Assembly (NCBI RefSeq): GCF_021404305.1
Contig: NZ_JABFTX010000004.1
Location: 372,001-436,000, forward strand
Direction of reading: 5' to 3'
Origin: Billgrantia ethanolica
Lineage (GTDB): Bacteria > Pseudomonadota > Gammaproteobacteria > Pseudomonadales > Halomonadaceae
Length of the DNA stretch: 64,000 nucleotides
Under the pieces are notes generated by a model. It had not been told where the DNA came from. It did not search any database and saw only the letters and a list, made by a program, of their open reading frames with translations. Position numbers and translations under genes: made by a program. Positions within the stretch are counted from its first letter, which is position 1. Each line of letters opens with the position of its first letter. Positions 11,949 to 20,870 of the stretch are shown here, piece by piece.

Positions 11949-12626
11949 TTACTGGAACTGCGACTCGATAGGAGTCAGGGTGATCTCGACGCGACGGTTC
12001 TGGGCGCGGCCCTCTTCGGTTGCGTTGGTGGCAATCGGCTGGCTGGGGCCGTAGCCGGTCATGTAGAGGCGATTGCGCGCCACGCCGGACTGGGCCAGGT
12101 AGTTGCCCACCGACTCGGCACGACGCTCGGAAAGACGCTGGTTGTAGCTGACACTGCCGGTGCTGTCGGTATGACCGGCGATGTTGACCCGGGTATCGGT
12201 GTACTGGGTCAGCACGTTGGCTACGTCGTTGAGGGCGTTGCGCGCCTGCACGGTCAGCTCGCTGGAGTCGAAGCCGAAGGTCACGCTGCTGGGCATGTTG
12301 AGCACGATGTCGTCGCCACGACGCTCTACCTCGACACCGGTGCCTTGCATGCTCTCGCGCAGCTGCTGTTCCTGGCGATCCATGTAGGCGCCGATACCGG
12401 CACCCGCCGCGGCACCCACGGCCGCGCCGATCAGTGCCCGATCGCGGCGGCTGGTGCTGCCGCTACCCGAGAGCGCCCCGGCGGCGGCACCCACGGCCGC
12501 CCCGACACCTGCTCCGGTAACGGTGCTGGAGCGCTGGGTCTGGCCCGAGTAGGGGTCGGTCGTTGCGCAGCCAACGAGCAGGATGGCAGCGGCAAGAGGG
12601 GCAATGAGTCGAGACGCTTTGAACAT
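11949..12626 (-). CDS. OmpA-family outer-membrane lipoprotein (YiaD-like)
   Basis: 225 residues from ATG 12626 with a GGAG Shine-Dalgarno; the longer frame from 12674 lacks one. The signal peptide MFKASRLIAPLAAAILLVGC ends in a lipobox (LVGC), so it is a lipoprotein. Next comes a Gly/Ala-rich glycine-zipper segment (about residues 35-95). The C-terminal OmpA-like peptidoglycan-binding domain has VTFGFDSSEL and GHTDSTGSVSYN and the NRRVEI end. It likely anchors the envelope to peptidoglycan. It follows hemW by 28 nt in a rdgB-hemW operon. Confidence 0.85.
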   Translation of the reverse strand: MFKASRLIAPLAAAILLVGCATTDPYSGQTQRSSTVTGAGVGAAVGAAAGALSGSGSTSRRDRALIGAAVGAAAGAGIGAYMDRQEQQLRESMQGTGVEVERRGDDIVLNMPSSVTFGFDSSELTVQARNALNDVANVLTQYTDTRVNIAGHTDSTGSVSYNQRLSERRAESVGNYLAQSGVARNRLYMTGYGPSQPIATNATEEGRAQNRRVEITLTPIESQFQ

Positions 12627-12654
12627 GGACAATCTCCGGATCAGGGGAACGAGC

Positions 12655-13857
12655 TCATTCTGTGCCAGCTTCACTCACGAGCGCCAGCAGCTCGTTCAAG
12701 AATAATAGACCTTGGGGCGAAGCCTGAAGCCTTTGCGCATCTTCCACCAGAAGTCCTTTTTTACGTGCCGCCACGAGCCGTTCACCGAGCAGCGTGCGCG
12801 GGCGACCGGTATGCGCCGCCCAGTCCGCCATGGCGACCCCGTCGACGAGGCGCAGCGCATTCATGGCGAACTCCAGCGGCAGCTCGTCGTCGCCGACCTC
12901 GCCGCGGCCGGCAACGAAGCCCCGGGGATCCTCGCGGCGCCGCAGATAGGCCTCGGGCTGGCGCGTCTTCCAGCGCCGCTCGATGTGCAACCGCCCCGAC
13001 TCGCCTTCGGCGATACTGAGTTTGCCGTGGCTGCCGGCACCGATGCCCAGGTAATCACCGAAGCGCCAGTAGTTGAGGTTGTGTCGCGAGCGCCGCCCGG
13101 GCCGCGCGTAGGCGGAAATCTCGTAGCGCGTCATGCCCGCCGCCTCGAGCCGTTCGTGGCCCAGGTCCTGGATGTCCCACAGCACCTCCTCGTGGGGCAG
13201 AACCGGCGGATGCGAGTGAAATTCGGTGTTGGGCTCGAGGGTGAGCTGATACCAGGAGAGGTGCTCCGGCTCCAGCGCCAGAGCACGCTCCAGATCGGCC
13301 AGGGCCAGCGCCGGAGTCTGGTCAGGGAGACCGTGCATCAAGTCGAGGTTGAGGTTGTCGAACCCGGCGACACGCGCCTCCGCCACCGCAGCCACCGCAT
13401 CGTCGCCGCTGTGAATGCGCCCCAGCGCGCTCAACTGAGCCGACTGGAAGCTCTGCACGCCGAGCGAGAGCCGGTTGATACCGGCCTGACGATACCCCTG
13501 GAAGCGACCGCGCTCCAGGGTGCCGGGGTTGGCCTCCAGAGTGATCTCGATGTCTTCGGCCAGCGGCAGCCGCTGCGCCAGGGCATCGAAGAAGCGCGCA
13601 TAGAATTCCGCCGACATCAGGCTCGGCGTTCCCCCGCCGATGAAGATGCTGACCAGCGGGCGGCCCGCGGCCAGCGGTAGGTCGGCGTCGAGATCGGCCA
13701 GCAGGGCGGCCAGGTACTCCGCTTCGGGCAGCGCCGCACCACGGCCCACGCCATGGGAGTTGAAGTCGCAGTAGGGGCACTTGCGCACGCACCAGGGCAC
13801 GTGGACGTAGAGCGCCAAGGGCGGCAGCCAGGGTGTATCTGGAGGCGAAGTGGGCAT
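12655..13857 (-). CDS. hemW: Heme chaperone HemW (radical SAM family)
   Basis: 400 residues. The radical-SAM cluster motif C-x3-C-x2-C is visible as CVRKCPYCDF near residue 22, followed by FIGGGTPSLM (SAM-binding GGTP) and the C-terminal HemN-like region with the DDELPLEFAMNALRL signature. HemW binds heme and an iron-sulfur cluster and is not a true coproporphyrinogen oxidase. The start codon overlaps the rdgB stop by one base (TGATG), a common rdgB-hemW arrangement. Confidence 0.93.
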   Translation of the reverse strand: MPTSPPDTPWLPPLALYVHVPWCVRKCPYCDFNSHGVGRGAALPEAEYLAALLADLDADLPLAAGRPLVSIFIGGGTPSLMSAEFYARFFDALAQRLPLAEDIEITLEANPGTLERGRFQGYRQAGINRLSLGVQSFQSAQLSALGRIHSGDDAVAAVAEARVAGFDNLNLDLMHGLPDQTPALALADLERALALEPEHLSWYQLTLEPNTEFHSHPPVLPHEEVLWDIQDLGHERLEAAGMTRYEISAYARPGRRSRHNLNYWRFGDYLGIGAGSHGKLSIAEGESGRLHIERRWKTRQPEAYLRRREDPRGFVAGRGEVGDDELPLEFAMNALRLVDGVAMADWAAHTGRPRTLLGERLVAARKKGLLVEDAQRLQASPQGLLFLNELLALVSEAGTE

Positions 13858-14468
13858 CAGCGGCGTGACGTTTCGCGCAGGGCCGCCAACATGGCCTCGA
13901 GGGCTCGGCCACGGTGGCTCAGGCGATTTTTCTCCTCGGCATCGAGTTCCGCCACGCTCTTGCCCAGCGACGGCAGCCAGAACAGCGGGTCATAGCCGAA
14001 GCCGCCCTCGCCGCGCGGCTGCTCGAGGATCTCACCTTCCCAGCTACGCTGCACGATCAGCGGCACCGGATCGTCGGCGTGACGCAGATAGACCAGCGCA
14101 CACCAGTAGCGTGCGCTACGGTCGCTCCCGGTTACCCCCTTCAGGGACTCGAGCAGCTTGGCATTGTTGCGTTGATCGCTCTTGGGTTCGCCGGCAAAGC
14201 GGGCCGAGTAGATGCCCGGCTGCCCCGCCAGGGCATCCACCTCGAGTCCGGAGTCGTCTGCCAGTGCCGGCAGGCCACTGGCCCGGCTGGCTTCGCGCGC
14301 CTTGAGCAGCGCATTCTCGACGAAGGTCAGACCGGTCTCCTCGACGTCGACCACGCCGAAATTGGACTGGGGTCTGATGCGTAACCCGAGGGACGCGAAA
14401 AGCTGGCCGAACTCCCGAATCTTGCCAGGGTTACCGCTGGCCAATACCAGTTCGTCCGTAGATGTCAC
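13857..14468 (-). CDS. rdgB: XTP/dITP pyrophosphatase
   Basis: House-cleaning NTPase that hydrolyses non-canonical purine nucleotides; 203 residues. Motifs are LASGNPGKIREF near the N terminus, TFVENALLKAREAS, and ALADDSGLEVDALAGQPGIY. The GTG start at 14468 has a strong AAGGAG six bases upstream. It is the first gene of a minus-strand unit with hemW and the lipoprotein. Confidence 0.95.
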   Translation of the reverse strand: MTSTDELVLASGNPGKIREFGQLFASLGLRIRPQSNFGVVDVEETGLTFVENALLKAREASRASGLPALADDSGLEVDALAGQPGIYSARFAGEPKSDQRNNAKLLESLKGVTGSDRSARYWCALVYLRHADDPVPLIVQRSWEGEILEQPRGEGGFGYDPLFWLPSLGKSVAELDAEEKNRLSHRGRALEAMLAALRETSRR

Positions 14469-14890
14469 GATGGCTCCTTGGGCAGGTCGTTGTCACCGGG
14501 ACATATTTTACACGAGGCGGGTGGCGGGCCGAAGCAGAACCGCTGCGAATAAAGAGGGAAGCCGCAAGCCGCAAGCAAATCGGTTCGGCACATAACCCAC
14601 CGAGGCTTGTAGAAAACGAACCTGTAACCTATCTTTACAATCTATCCAGAAGCTTCGCCGCTACAGAGGTTGACGAGAAACCAGGCATCATCGCTTTTCA
14701 AGCGTCTATCCGATTGGCATCTCACTGATTTACATGAAAAATCCTTGTAATAGGAAATAATAAATTCATCTTTCTGTTGGCTTATGGCGTAAGACCAGCG
14801 AAAAAAAGATCTAGCAATAGCACTCTATTTGTAATGAAAAGAAAACAACGCTTGCTTCAATGTCGAAGGAATCGAAAGGGACGAGCGACA
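14469..14890. other. Intergenic region upstream of the first VpsR-like regulator
   Basis: About 420 bp between the divergent rdgB and 14891 genes. The part from 14600 to 14880 is markedly AT-rich compared with the flanking core genes, which fits a regulated promoter. I looked for a sigma-54 -24/-12 pair (GG-N10-GC) and saw none. No small ORF with a convincing Shine-Dalgarno was found. Confidence 0.4.
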
Positions 14891-16273
14891 ATGGATAAGA
14901 TGGAGAACAAGGCAAGGCTCTTGATGGTGGGCACGTTAGGCAGTGGCCAGCAGCGGCTGATACAACGCATGACGGACAAGGGGTGGAACGTCAGCACGGC
15001 AGGCACGCTGGCCCAGGCGGAGTCTCGGCTGGTCGAAGGTGAGCACGAAGCAGGTATCTTCTGCCTGCACGACAGCGGCATCAGCGATCTGAAGCGGGTC
15101 GAGCGACTGGTCGTTCGCTCGGACATGGAATGGATGGCACTACTGGGTGAGCCGGAACTGGACGACCCGCTACTGTGCAGAACGCTGGGTGATCTTTTCA
15201 TGGCCTACCAGCCGGAGCCGGTGGACATCGATCAAATCGACTGTCTGATGCAGCATGCCGTGGTCATGAAGCGGCTGCGTTCGGAGGCGGCTGCATCCGT
15301 GGTGCTCCCACGGGCCGAATTCGGAATGGTCGGCACCGTACCGGCCATGCACAAGGTATTCGAGACCATACGCCGGGTCGCCTTGGTCGATGCCCCGGTC
15401 TTCATCAGCGGTGAGTCGGGAACGGGCAAGGAGCTTGCCGCCCGGGCCATCCACGAACGCTCACCGCGTGCTTCGGCACCCTTCATTACCGTCAATTGCG
15501 GGGCACTTCCCGGCAGCTTGATCCAGTCCGAGCTTTTCGGCCACGAAAAGGGGGCCTTCACCGGGGCCAGCCAACAGAAGATCGGCCAAATCGAGGCGGC
15601 CGCAGGTGGCACGCTGTTTCTGGACGAGATCGGTGACCTTCCCCTCGAGCTGCAGGTCAACCTGCTGCGCTTCCTGGAGGAGAAGACCATTCAACGCATC
15701 GGCGCCCTGGATGAGATCCACGTCGATGTCCGGGTACTCTCGGCAACACATATCGACCTCGAGAAAGCCGTCGAGAAGGGTCGATTCCGTGAAGATCTCT
15801 TCCACCGCCTCAACGTACTGCGGGTCAATATCCCCCCTTTGCGTGAACGTCAGGAGGACATCGAGATCCTGGCTCGCTACTTCTTCAACAAGTTCATCGA
15901 GGAGAAGTCGATGAAAGTTCGCGGTTTCAGCCTGGAGGCACTGGCGCTGATGCGCCAGTACCACTGGCCAGGCAACATCCGCGAACTGATCAACCGGGTA
16001 CGCCGCGCCATGGTCATGTGTGAACAGCGATTGGTCAAGCCGACGGACCTGGGACTGGAGCGGCGCGCCTCGATCCGCCATGCCATCACGCTGGAGGAGG
16101 CTCGCAACTGCGCCGACAAAGAAGCTCTGATCGGCGCCTTGAACCGCCACAAGCACAAGGTCAAGAAAGCGGCCGACGAGCTGGGCGTATCCCGAGTGAC
16201 CCTCTATCGCCTGATGGAGAAGCATCAACTGGGGCGCAAGAACGAGCAAGCCATCTCCCTCTCCGCCACCTGA
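14891..16273 (+). CDS. VpsR-like sigma-54-type enhancer-binding protein (GAFTGA intact)
   Basis: 460 residues from ATG 14891 (MDKMENKARLL). The frame extends to 14777, but that part is basic and unlike coding sequence. Residues 1-135 form a receiver-like domain resembling VpsR of Vibrio rather than a classic receiver. The AAA+ domain has Walker A GESGTGKE (174-181), GAFTGA (221-226) and Walker B GGTLFLDE (239-246). A Fis-type helix-turn-helix ends it (AADELGVSRVTLYRL). VpsR-type proteins bind c-di-GMP and activate matrix genes, which suits the location beside curli and PGA genes. The GAFTGA motif suggests it can contact sigma-54. Its targets are not shown by the sequence. Confidence 0.8.
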   Translation: MDKMENKARLLMVGTLGSGQQRLIQRMTDKGWNVSTAGTLAQAESRLVEGEHEAGIFCLHDSGISDLKRVERLVVRSDMEWMALLGEPELDDPLLCRTLGDLFMAYQPEPVDIDQIDCLMQHAVVMKRLRSEAAASVVLPRAEFGMVGTVPAMHKVFETIRRVALVDAPVFISGESGTGKELAARAIHERSPRASAPFITVNCGALPGSLIQSELFGHEKGAFTGASQQKIGQIEAAAGGTLFLDEIGDLPLELQVNLLRFLEEKTIQRIGALDEIHVDVRVLSATHIDLEKAVEKGRFREDLFHRLNVLRVNIPPLRERQEDIEILARYFFNKFIEEKSMKVRGFSLEALALMRQYHWPGNIRELINRVRRAMVMCEQRLVKPTDLGLERRASIRHAITLEEARNCADKEALIGALNRHKHKVKKAADELGVSRVTLYRLMEKHQLGRKNEQAISLSAT

Positions 16274-16961
16274 TCGGGTCCGCACCATGCTGAGGAACTC
16301 GCTTCATCGGCAAGGAAAATCCCACCTACACCCAAGGCGGCGACAGGAGCACACCGGGCCACAGCGAAAAGGACGCGGTCAGCATGGCGTGCTTACCCAT
16401 CTGGGCCAGTTACTAGACTTTTCCGGTGCTGGCGCTGTCGGCGATGCGAGTGTTCATCGACTCGTCCTCCGCGTGACTCGTCTGGTACTGATCAATGTCC
16501 ATATTGAGCCCATAACGCATTGTTTTGAATCGATTACAAGAAATCGCGACAGCAGAAAGGTGTACGCAACACGGAACCAGGGCTGAGAAACCCCTTGGAA
16601 AAAGAAGCATGATATGAGCCAGACCGCATGCATGGATCTAGTACTACTGACAAAAAACGACGACTAGGTACCTGGCTTAACAAGCTAGTGGGAATTCATG
16701 GACAAGTATTTTCCAAACAGCTGATGTAAAAGAGATTTTCATACCAACCTATGAGGGTAAGAATGCCTCGGCAGGAGGACTACGGCTGACTGCTACGCTG
16801 TAACGAGTATGAAACGTTAAATCCAAATGGAATAAGTCTTCATAAAGCAATGCAAAAAACGTATTAACGCATTCTCACTTTTTGTCCGAGACTCCAGAGA
16901 CCAGTCGCGCACTTACACTTTTTTACATTTATAAAAACGAATGCAAGGGAGGGTGGGAACA
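16274..16961. other. Intergenic region upstream of CsgD-like regulator 1
   Basis: Nearly 690 bp with no supportable gene. It becomes AT-rich after about 16500, and an imperfect copy of the CTGCCTCGGCAG core occurs at 16764-16773. It probably holds the promoter and operator region of the 16962 regulator. No clear -35/-10 or sigma-54 element stood out. Confidence 0.35.
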
Positions 16962-17630
16962 ATGGCCAGTCAGCAGTCTCGAATCCTGCTCGTAACTGAT
17001 ATCAACCCCCAGTCCAAGCTGTTTATCGAGCACCTTCAACAACAGCTGGGGCACGCGGTAACGGCCACCGAAACGGAGGCTATGCCGGATTTAACAGTGG
17101 ACAACATTCTGGTCATTCTCGACCTGGATCATCTGAGCGAGGCCGGCATGCAGAAATGGCAGGCGGCAGTGGATGGCAAAGACAATATCAGCCTTGCCGC
17201 TTTCAATGTACGTGGCGAAGACCATGCCGTAGAGCTGCTTTCATCGCTCAATCTTCAAGGGATATTCTACCGCAACGACAGCGTCGAGCTGATCTGCAAG
17301 GGAATCGAGGCCCTGCAGAGCGGTAGCCTATGGATGTCCCGCGCGCTGATGTCACGAATGATTCAGTTGCTTCGGCGCCAGCAGATGAATTCGTATCGGC
17401 CGGCCTGCGGCCTGACGCAGCGTGAGCTGGAAATCATCGGCCTGCTCGGCACCGGTGCCACCAACGCAGAAATCGCCGAGAAGCTGTTCGTCAGCGAGCA
17501 TACGGTGAAATCGCATCTCTACAACATTTTCAGGAAAATCAAGGTACACAACCGGCTGCAGGCCATGAACTGGGCTCGGCGCAACCTGTTCAGCGTTCCC
17601 CCGAGCTACAAGCGCGAAACACGACATTGA
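16962..17630 (+). CDS. CsgD-like LuxR-family transcriptional regulator 1
   Basis: 222 residues from ATG 16962, chosen because a GGGAGGGTGGG purine stretch precedes it; an upstream ATG at 16941 lacks one. The N-terminal receiver-like domain has LVTDINPQSKLFIEHLQQQL and the QGIFYRNDSVELICKGIEAL element. This aligns by eye with CsgD (GVFY...VVNGLQ). The LuxR helix-turn-helix at the C terminus reads LTQRELEIIGLL...IAEKLFVSEHTVKSHLYNIF. CsgD is the master activator of curli. A clear paralogue lies at 24217. It is 50 nt upstream of the second VpsR-like gene, probably in one transcript. Confidence 0.8.
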   Translation: MASQQSRILLVTDINPQSKLFIEHLQQQLGHAVTATETEAMPDLTVDNILVILDLDHLSEAGMQKWQAAVDGKDNISLAAFNVRGEDHAVELLSSLNLQGIFYRNDSVELICKGIEALQSGSLWMSRALMSRMIQLLRRQQMNSYRPACGLTQRELEIIGLLGTGATNAEIAEKLFVSEHTVKSHLYNIFRKIKVHNRLQAMNWARRNLFSVPPSYKRETRH

Positions 17631-17680
17631 TATGACCCGGCGCGATACCCCTCAGGAGTGCACCGATAGGGATACAGGTC

Positions 17681-19033
17681 ATGGAGACGCACCCCCACGT
17701 AATACTGGTGGACCGGAAACCTGCCCGGTCCCGGGACATGCTGGACGCACTGAGCGCTCATGGCTACCGAGTAACACAATGCGAGGATCCCGAGACGGCA
17801 TCTCAGCTCAGTCCGACTAGGCTATTGCGTGCCGGACTCCTGTACCTCGAGAATGACGACCTTGACGCCCTGCCGGCGGTGGAAAAGCTCATCGCCGCCA
17901 GCGACTTCGAGTGGGTGGCATTGATCGATCCCCAGCGCTCCACGCACCCGAAAGTTCGGTACGCGCTGGGTCAGCTGTTTCACAGCGTACACCCGCCCAA
18001 CGACATTCCCGGCCTGCACTGTCTGCTGCTGCATGTCGTCAGGCGGCACGCCATAGCCGCCAGCGCGAGGGAACGTCCACCGCTACTGGTGTCCGGCAAA
18101 CGAATGGTCAGCCGTGCACCATGCATGCGTCGCGTCATCGAGCAGATCCAGGTCGTCGCCGGCGTCGATGCGCCGGTTTTCATCACCGGTGAATCGGGTA
18201 CCGGCAAGGAACTTGCGGCGAGAGCCATCCATGAACTGTCTGCCCGTGCCAAGGCCCCCTTCATAGCCGTCAACTGCGGTGCGATTCCACCCAATCTGAT
18301 CCAGTCCGAGTTGTTCGGCTACGAGAAAGGAGCCTTTACCGACGCCCACGATCGCCGCATGGGAAAGATCGAGGCCGCGTCGGGTGGCACCCTGTTCCTG
18401 GACGAGATCAGCGAGCTTCCCTATGACCTTCAAGCCAATTTTTTGCGCTTCATCGAGAGCGGCAGCATATCGCGCCTGGGCAGCCACCGGGAAACCCAGA
18501 CAGACGTGCGCATCATTGCAGCAACCAACCGGGACGTGACGTTGCTGGCAGAGGAGGGGCATTTTCGGCAAGACCTCTTCTACCGCCTCAACGTGCTCGA
18601 GATCGAGATGCCACCGCTGCGGGAGCGCAAGCAGGATATCGAGCCGCTGGTCGAACTCTTCTTCGAACGCTTCAAGCAATACCGACCGCCTGGCCTGAAG
18701 GGAGTCAGTACTCAGGCCATGCGCCTGCTTCGCGAGCATGACTGGCCGGGCAATATCCGTGAGCTGATGAACACCGTGTGTCGCGCCATGCTCATGTCGG
18801 ATAAGCCATACATCGAAGCCACGGACCTCCCCATCGGTAACCCGGACCGACCACAACGCCCACTGTCATTGGAGGAGATACGCCAACAGGTGGAACGCAC
18901 CACCATCGTCAACGCCCTCAAGCGAAGCCGATACAACATCGCGCGCGCATCGCGGGAGCTAGGGGTCTCTCGCGTCACGCTGTATCGCCTGATGGACAAG
19001 CACGACATCCAGCGCCTTGACGATCGGTCCTGA
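17681..19033 (+). CDS. VpsR-like enhancer-binding protein with altered GAFTDA loop
   Basis: 450 residues, paralogous to the 14891 protein. The N-terminal receiver-like domain (1-120) is of the VpsR kind. The AAA+ domain has Walker A GESGTGKE (170-177), GAFTDA in place of GAFTGA (217-222), Walker B GGTLFLDE (235-242) and sensor ATNRDV. A C-terminal Fis-type helix-turn-helix follows (ASRELGVSRVTLYRL). Glycine to aspartate in the sigma-54 contact loop suggests it may not remodel sigma-54 holoenzyme; VpsR itself works with sigma-70. It ends 43 nt before an outer-membrane barrel gene, so the two are probably co-transcribed. Confidence 0.8.
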   Translation: METHPHVILVDRKPARSRDMLDALSAHGYRVTQCEDPETASQLSPTRLLRAGLLYLENDDLDALPAVEKLIAASDFEWVALIDPQRSTHPKVRYALGQLFHSVHPPNDIPGLHCLLLHVVRRHAIAASARERPPLLVSGKRMVSRAPCMRRVIEQIQVVAGVDAPVFITGESGTGKELAARAIHELSARAKAPFIAVNCGAIPPNLIQSELFGYEKGAFTDAHDRRMGKIEAASGGTLFLDEISELPYDLQANFLRFIESGSISRLGSHRETQTDVRIIAATNRDVTLLAEEGHFRQDLFYRLNVLEIEMPPLRERKQDIEPLVELFFERFKQYRPPGLKGVSTQAMRLLREHDWPGNIRELMNTVCRAMLMSDKPYIEATDLPIGNPDRPQRPLSLEEIRQQVERTTIVNALKRSRYNIARASRELGVSRVTLYRLMDKHDIQRLDDRS

Positions 19034-19076
19034 TCACACCGGTTCCTTGGAACCAGCCAGCGAGGGAAGCGAAATC

Positions 19077-20171
19077 ATGAGCAGAAGAATAACCACACGG
19101 TTGGCCGCCGCAGTTGGCCTGGGGCTGGCCTTGTCTCACACAGTGGCCGCCCAGCAGACGACAGCACCCGGTGGCATCACCTCCCCCGTGGGCCAGGCGC
19201 CGGCGGCGGAGCAGCCGCAGCAGCCCGAAGTGCAGGCCATCGCCGATATCGGCGGCGTGCTGACGCCACGCGGTCGCCTGGTCATCGAGCCCTCCCTGCA
19301 GTATTCCCATTCGGGGGTCAATCGACTGACGTTTCGCGGTATCGAGATTCTCAGCACCCTGCTGATCGGGGTGTTCAGCGCCGAGGAGGCCGAGCGCGAC
19401 ATCTGGACGGCCGCCCTGACCGGCCGCCTGGGCGTCACCGACCGGCTAGAGCTGGAGCTCAAGGTACCCTACGTCTACCGAGACGACACTCTGAGAGCCA
19501 CGGTTCCCACAGTAGGAGACGATAGCTTCGACATTGACCGCGACCTATCGGGAAACGGCCTGGGGGATATCGAGCTCACTGCTCGCTATCAGCTCAACCG
19601 CGGCCATAACGGCTGGCCCTTCTTCGTCGGCAACCTGCGCTACAAGACCACCACGGGAGACGGCCCCTTCGATATTGCTCGAGACTCCGACGGCATCGAA
19701 CAGGAGCTGGCCACCGGCTCAGGTTTCCACGCCATCGAGCCCAGCATCACGGCGCTGTTCCCCTCCGACCCGGCGGTGTTCTTCGCCAACCTCGGCTATC
19801 TCTACAACTTGAGCGACAACGTCGACACTCAGATCACCGATGAATTACGTATCGCCAAGGTCGATCCGGGCGATGCGGTGCGGCTCAGCTTCGGCATGGC
19901 CTACGCCATCAATCCGCGCGCCTCCTTCACCCTGGGCTTCAAGAACGATTTTATCGACAGGACCAAGACCACCTATTTTCAAGATGGGCGCACCTCTACC
20001 CAGAGCTCACGCACGCTGAACGTCGGCTCGCTGCTGCTGGGCTGGTCCTACCAGCTCAACCCGGACGTCTCGGTCAATCTGGGGCTGGAGCTGGGTGTCA
20101 CAGACGACGCCCCCAATACCGTGATGACCCTGCGGGTACCCTTCGGCACCAATGCATTGTCGAGATGGTAG
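19077..20171 (+). CDS. Outer-membrane beta-barrel protein (FapF-like or phenol-MetA-type transporter family)
   Basis: 364 residues from ATG 19077 with GAGGGAAG upstream. The signal peptide is MSRRITTRLAAAVGLGLALS followed by HTVAAQQ. From residue about 60 the protein is made of alternating amphipathic strands (for example LVIEPSLQYSHSG, LELELKVPYVYRD, GDIELTARYQLNRG) and ends in an aromatic (SRW), both typical of outer-membrane barrels. Barrels of this kind are annotated as transporters in the MetA-pathway family; the Fap secretion porin FapF is another candidate relative. It converges on the C39 peptidase operon, which could supply its cargo; that link is inferred. Confidence 0.7.
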   Translation: MSRRITTRLAAAVGLGLALSHTVAAQQTTAPGGITSPVGQAPAAEQPQQPEVQAIADIGGVLTPRGRLVIEPSLQYSHSGVNRLTFRGIEILSTLLIGVFSAEEAERDIWTAALTGRLGVTDRLELELKVPYVYRDDTLRATVPTVGDDSFDIDRDLSGNGLGDIELTARYQLNRGHNGWPFFVGNLRYKTTTGDGPFDIARDSDGIEQELATGSGFHAIEPSITALFPSDPAVFFANLGYLYNLSDNVDTQITDELRIAKVDPGDAVRLSFGMAYAINPRASFTLGFKNDFIDRTKTTYFQDGRTSTQSSRTLNVGSLLLGWSYQLNPDVSVNLGLELGVTDDAPNTVMTLRVPFGTNALSRW

Positions 20172-20196
20172 ACGAGAGCGTGGGTCGGAAACGTGG

Positions 20197-20227
20197 ACGT
20201 GGGTCGGTGCCGGGCACCGACCCACGT
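20197..20227. terminator. Convergent hairpin between the barrel gene and the C39 operon
   Basis: A perfect 14-bp stem (20197-20210 with 20214-20227) with a 3-nt loop, between two convergent genes. There is no T-run on either side, so termination efficiency is uncertain. Confidence 0.55.
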
Positions 20228-20244
20228 GATGACTGAGATAGGGT

Positions 20245-20868
20245 TCAGCGTGCCAAGGATTCGGTAATGGCGTGACGCTGCTGCGCTGCCCGCAGCGCGG
20301 GCAGGTTATTGATCTGCACGCCAATGTCGAGCCGCTGTTGGATGTCCCGCTCCGAAGCGTCGCTGACCACGCTGCCGAGAATGGCGTTCTTGGTGACCGA
20401 GTGGAATACCGAGGTGAAGCCCTTGGTATCGTTCACCACCAGCCCGGTGAGATCCTGCATGCCGACCAGACTGATGCCGTTCGGTGTCAGCTCCATGATG
20501 GTATTGCCGCTGCCCTGACCTACCCGACTGACCACCTGGCCTTCTATCGCTCCTTGCTGGCTGACGGTCTGCGACACCATTTCCGCCCCGGTGGGATGGA
20601 TGACGAACACGGTATCCATGCGCACGTTGTCGACCAGGGTCTGCAGCGTGGCGCCGAAGCTCATGTCGAGCCCTGCCAGCTGAAACCCTCCTCTCAGCTC
20701 CTCGAGCTCCACCTCGTCGAGAGGTGGCAGGCGAGAAAAATCGGCCGCCTGGAGCGTGGAACTGGTGACCCATAGCGAGGCGATGCATATCCAACCGAGA
20801 ACGCGGAATCCGGCTGCGCATGCCGGATGACGGGCTTGCGTCTTCCTGGGGAATCGGCGTGCTTTCAT
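20245..20868 (-). CDS. Exported protein with a double-glycine leader motif, candidate C39 peptidase substrate
   Basis: 207 residues. A hydrophobic signal sequence (about 20-42, ending TLQA-AD) is followed directly by PPLDEVELEELRGG (48-61). This matches the double-glycine leader consensus recognised by C39 peptidases: Leu at -12, Glu at -8, Leu at -7, Leu at -4, Gly-Gly at -2/-1. The rest is rich in Val, Thr, Asn and Gln with no domain I recognise. The ATG lies 2 nt after the C39 peptidase stop, so the two are translationally coupled. By position it might correspond to FapE, but no sequence similarity was shown. Confidence 0.7.
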   Translation of the reverse strand: MKARRFPRKTQARHPACAAGFRVLGWICIASLWVTSSTLQAADFSRLPPLDEVELEELRGGFQLAGLDMSFGATLQTLVDNVRMDTVFVIHPTGAEMVSQTVSQQGAIEGQVVSRVGQGSGNTIMELTPNGISLVGMQDLTGLVVNDTKGFTSVFHSVTKNAILGSVVSDASERDIQQRLDIGVQINNLPALRAAQQRHAITESLAR

Positions 20869-20870
20869 TT

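Noticed and set aside
16413..16457. Minus-strand 14-residue peptide MNTRIADSASTGKV with a GGAGGA upstream, followed in frame by more coding-like sequence after two stops
   Set aside because: Too short to support, ends in consecutive stop codons, and the later sequence has further stops. Could be a decayed gene start but nothing identifies it.
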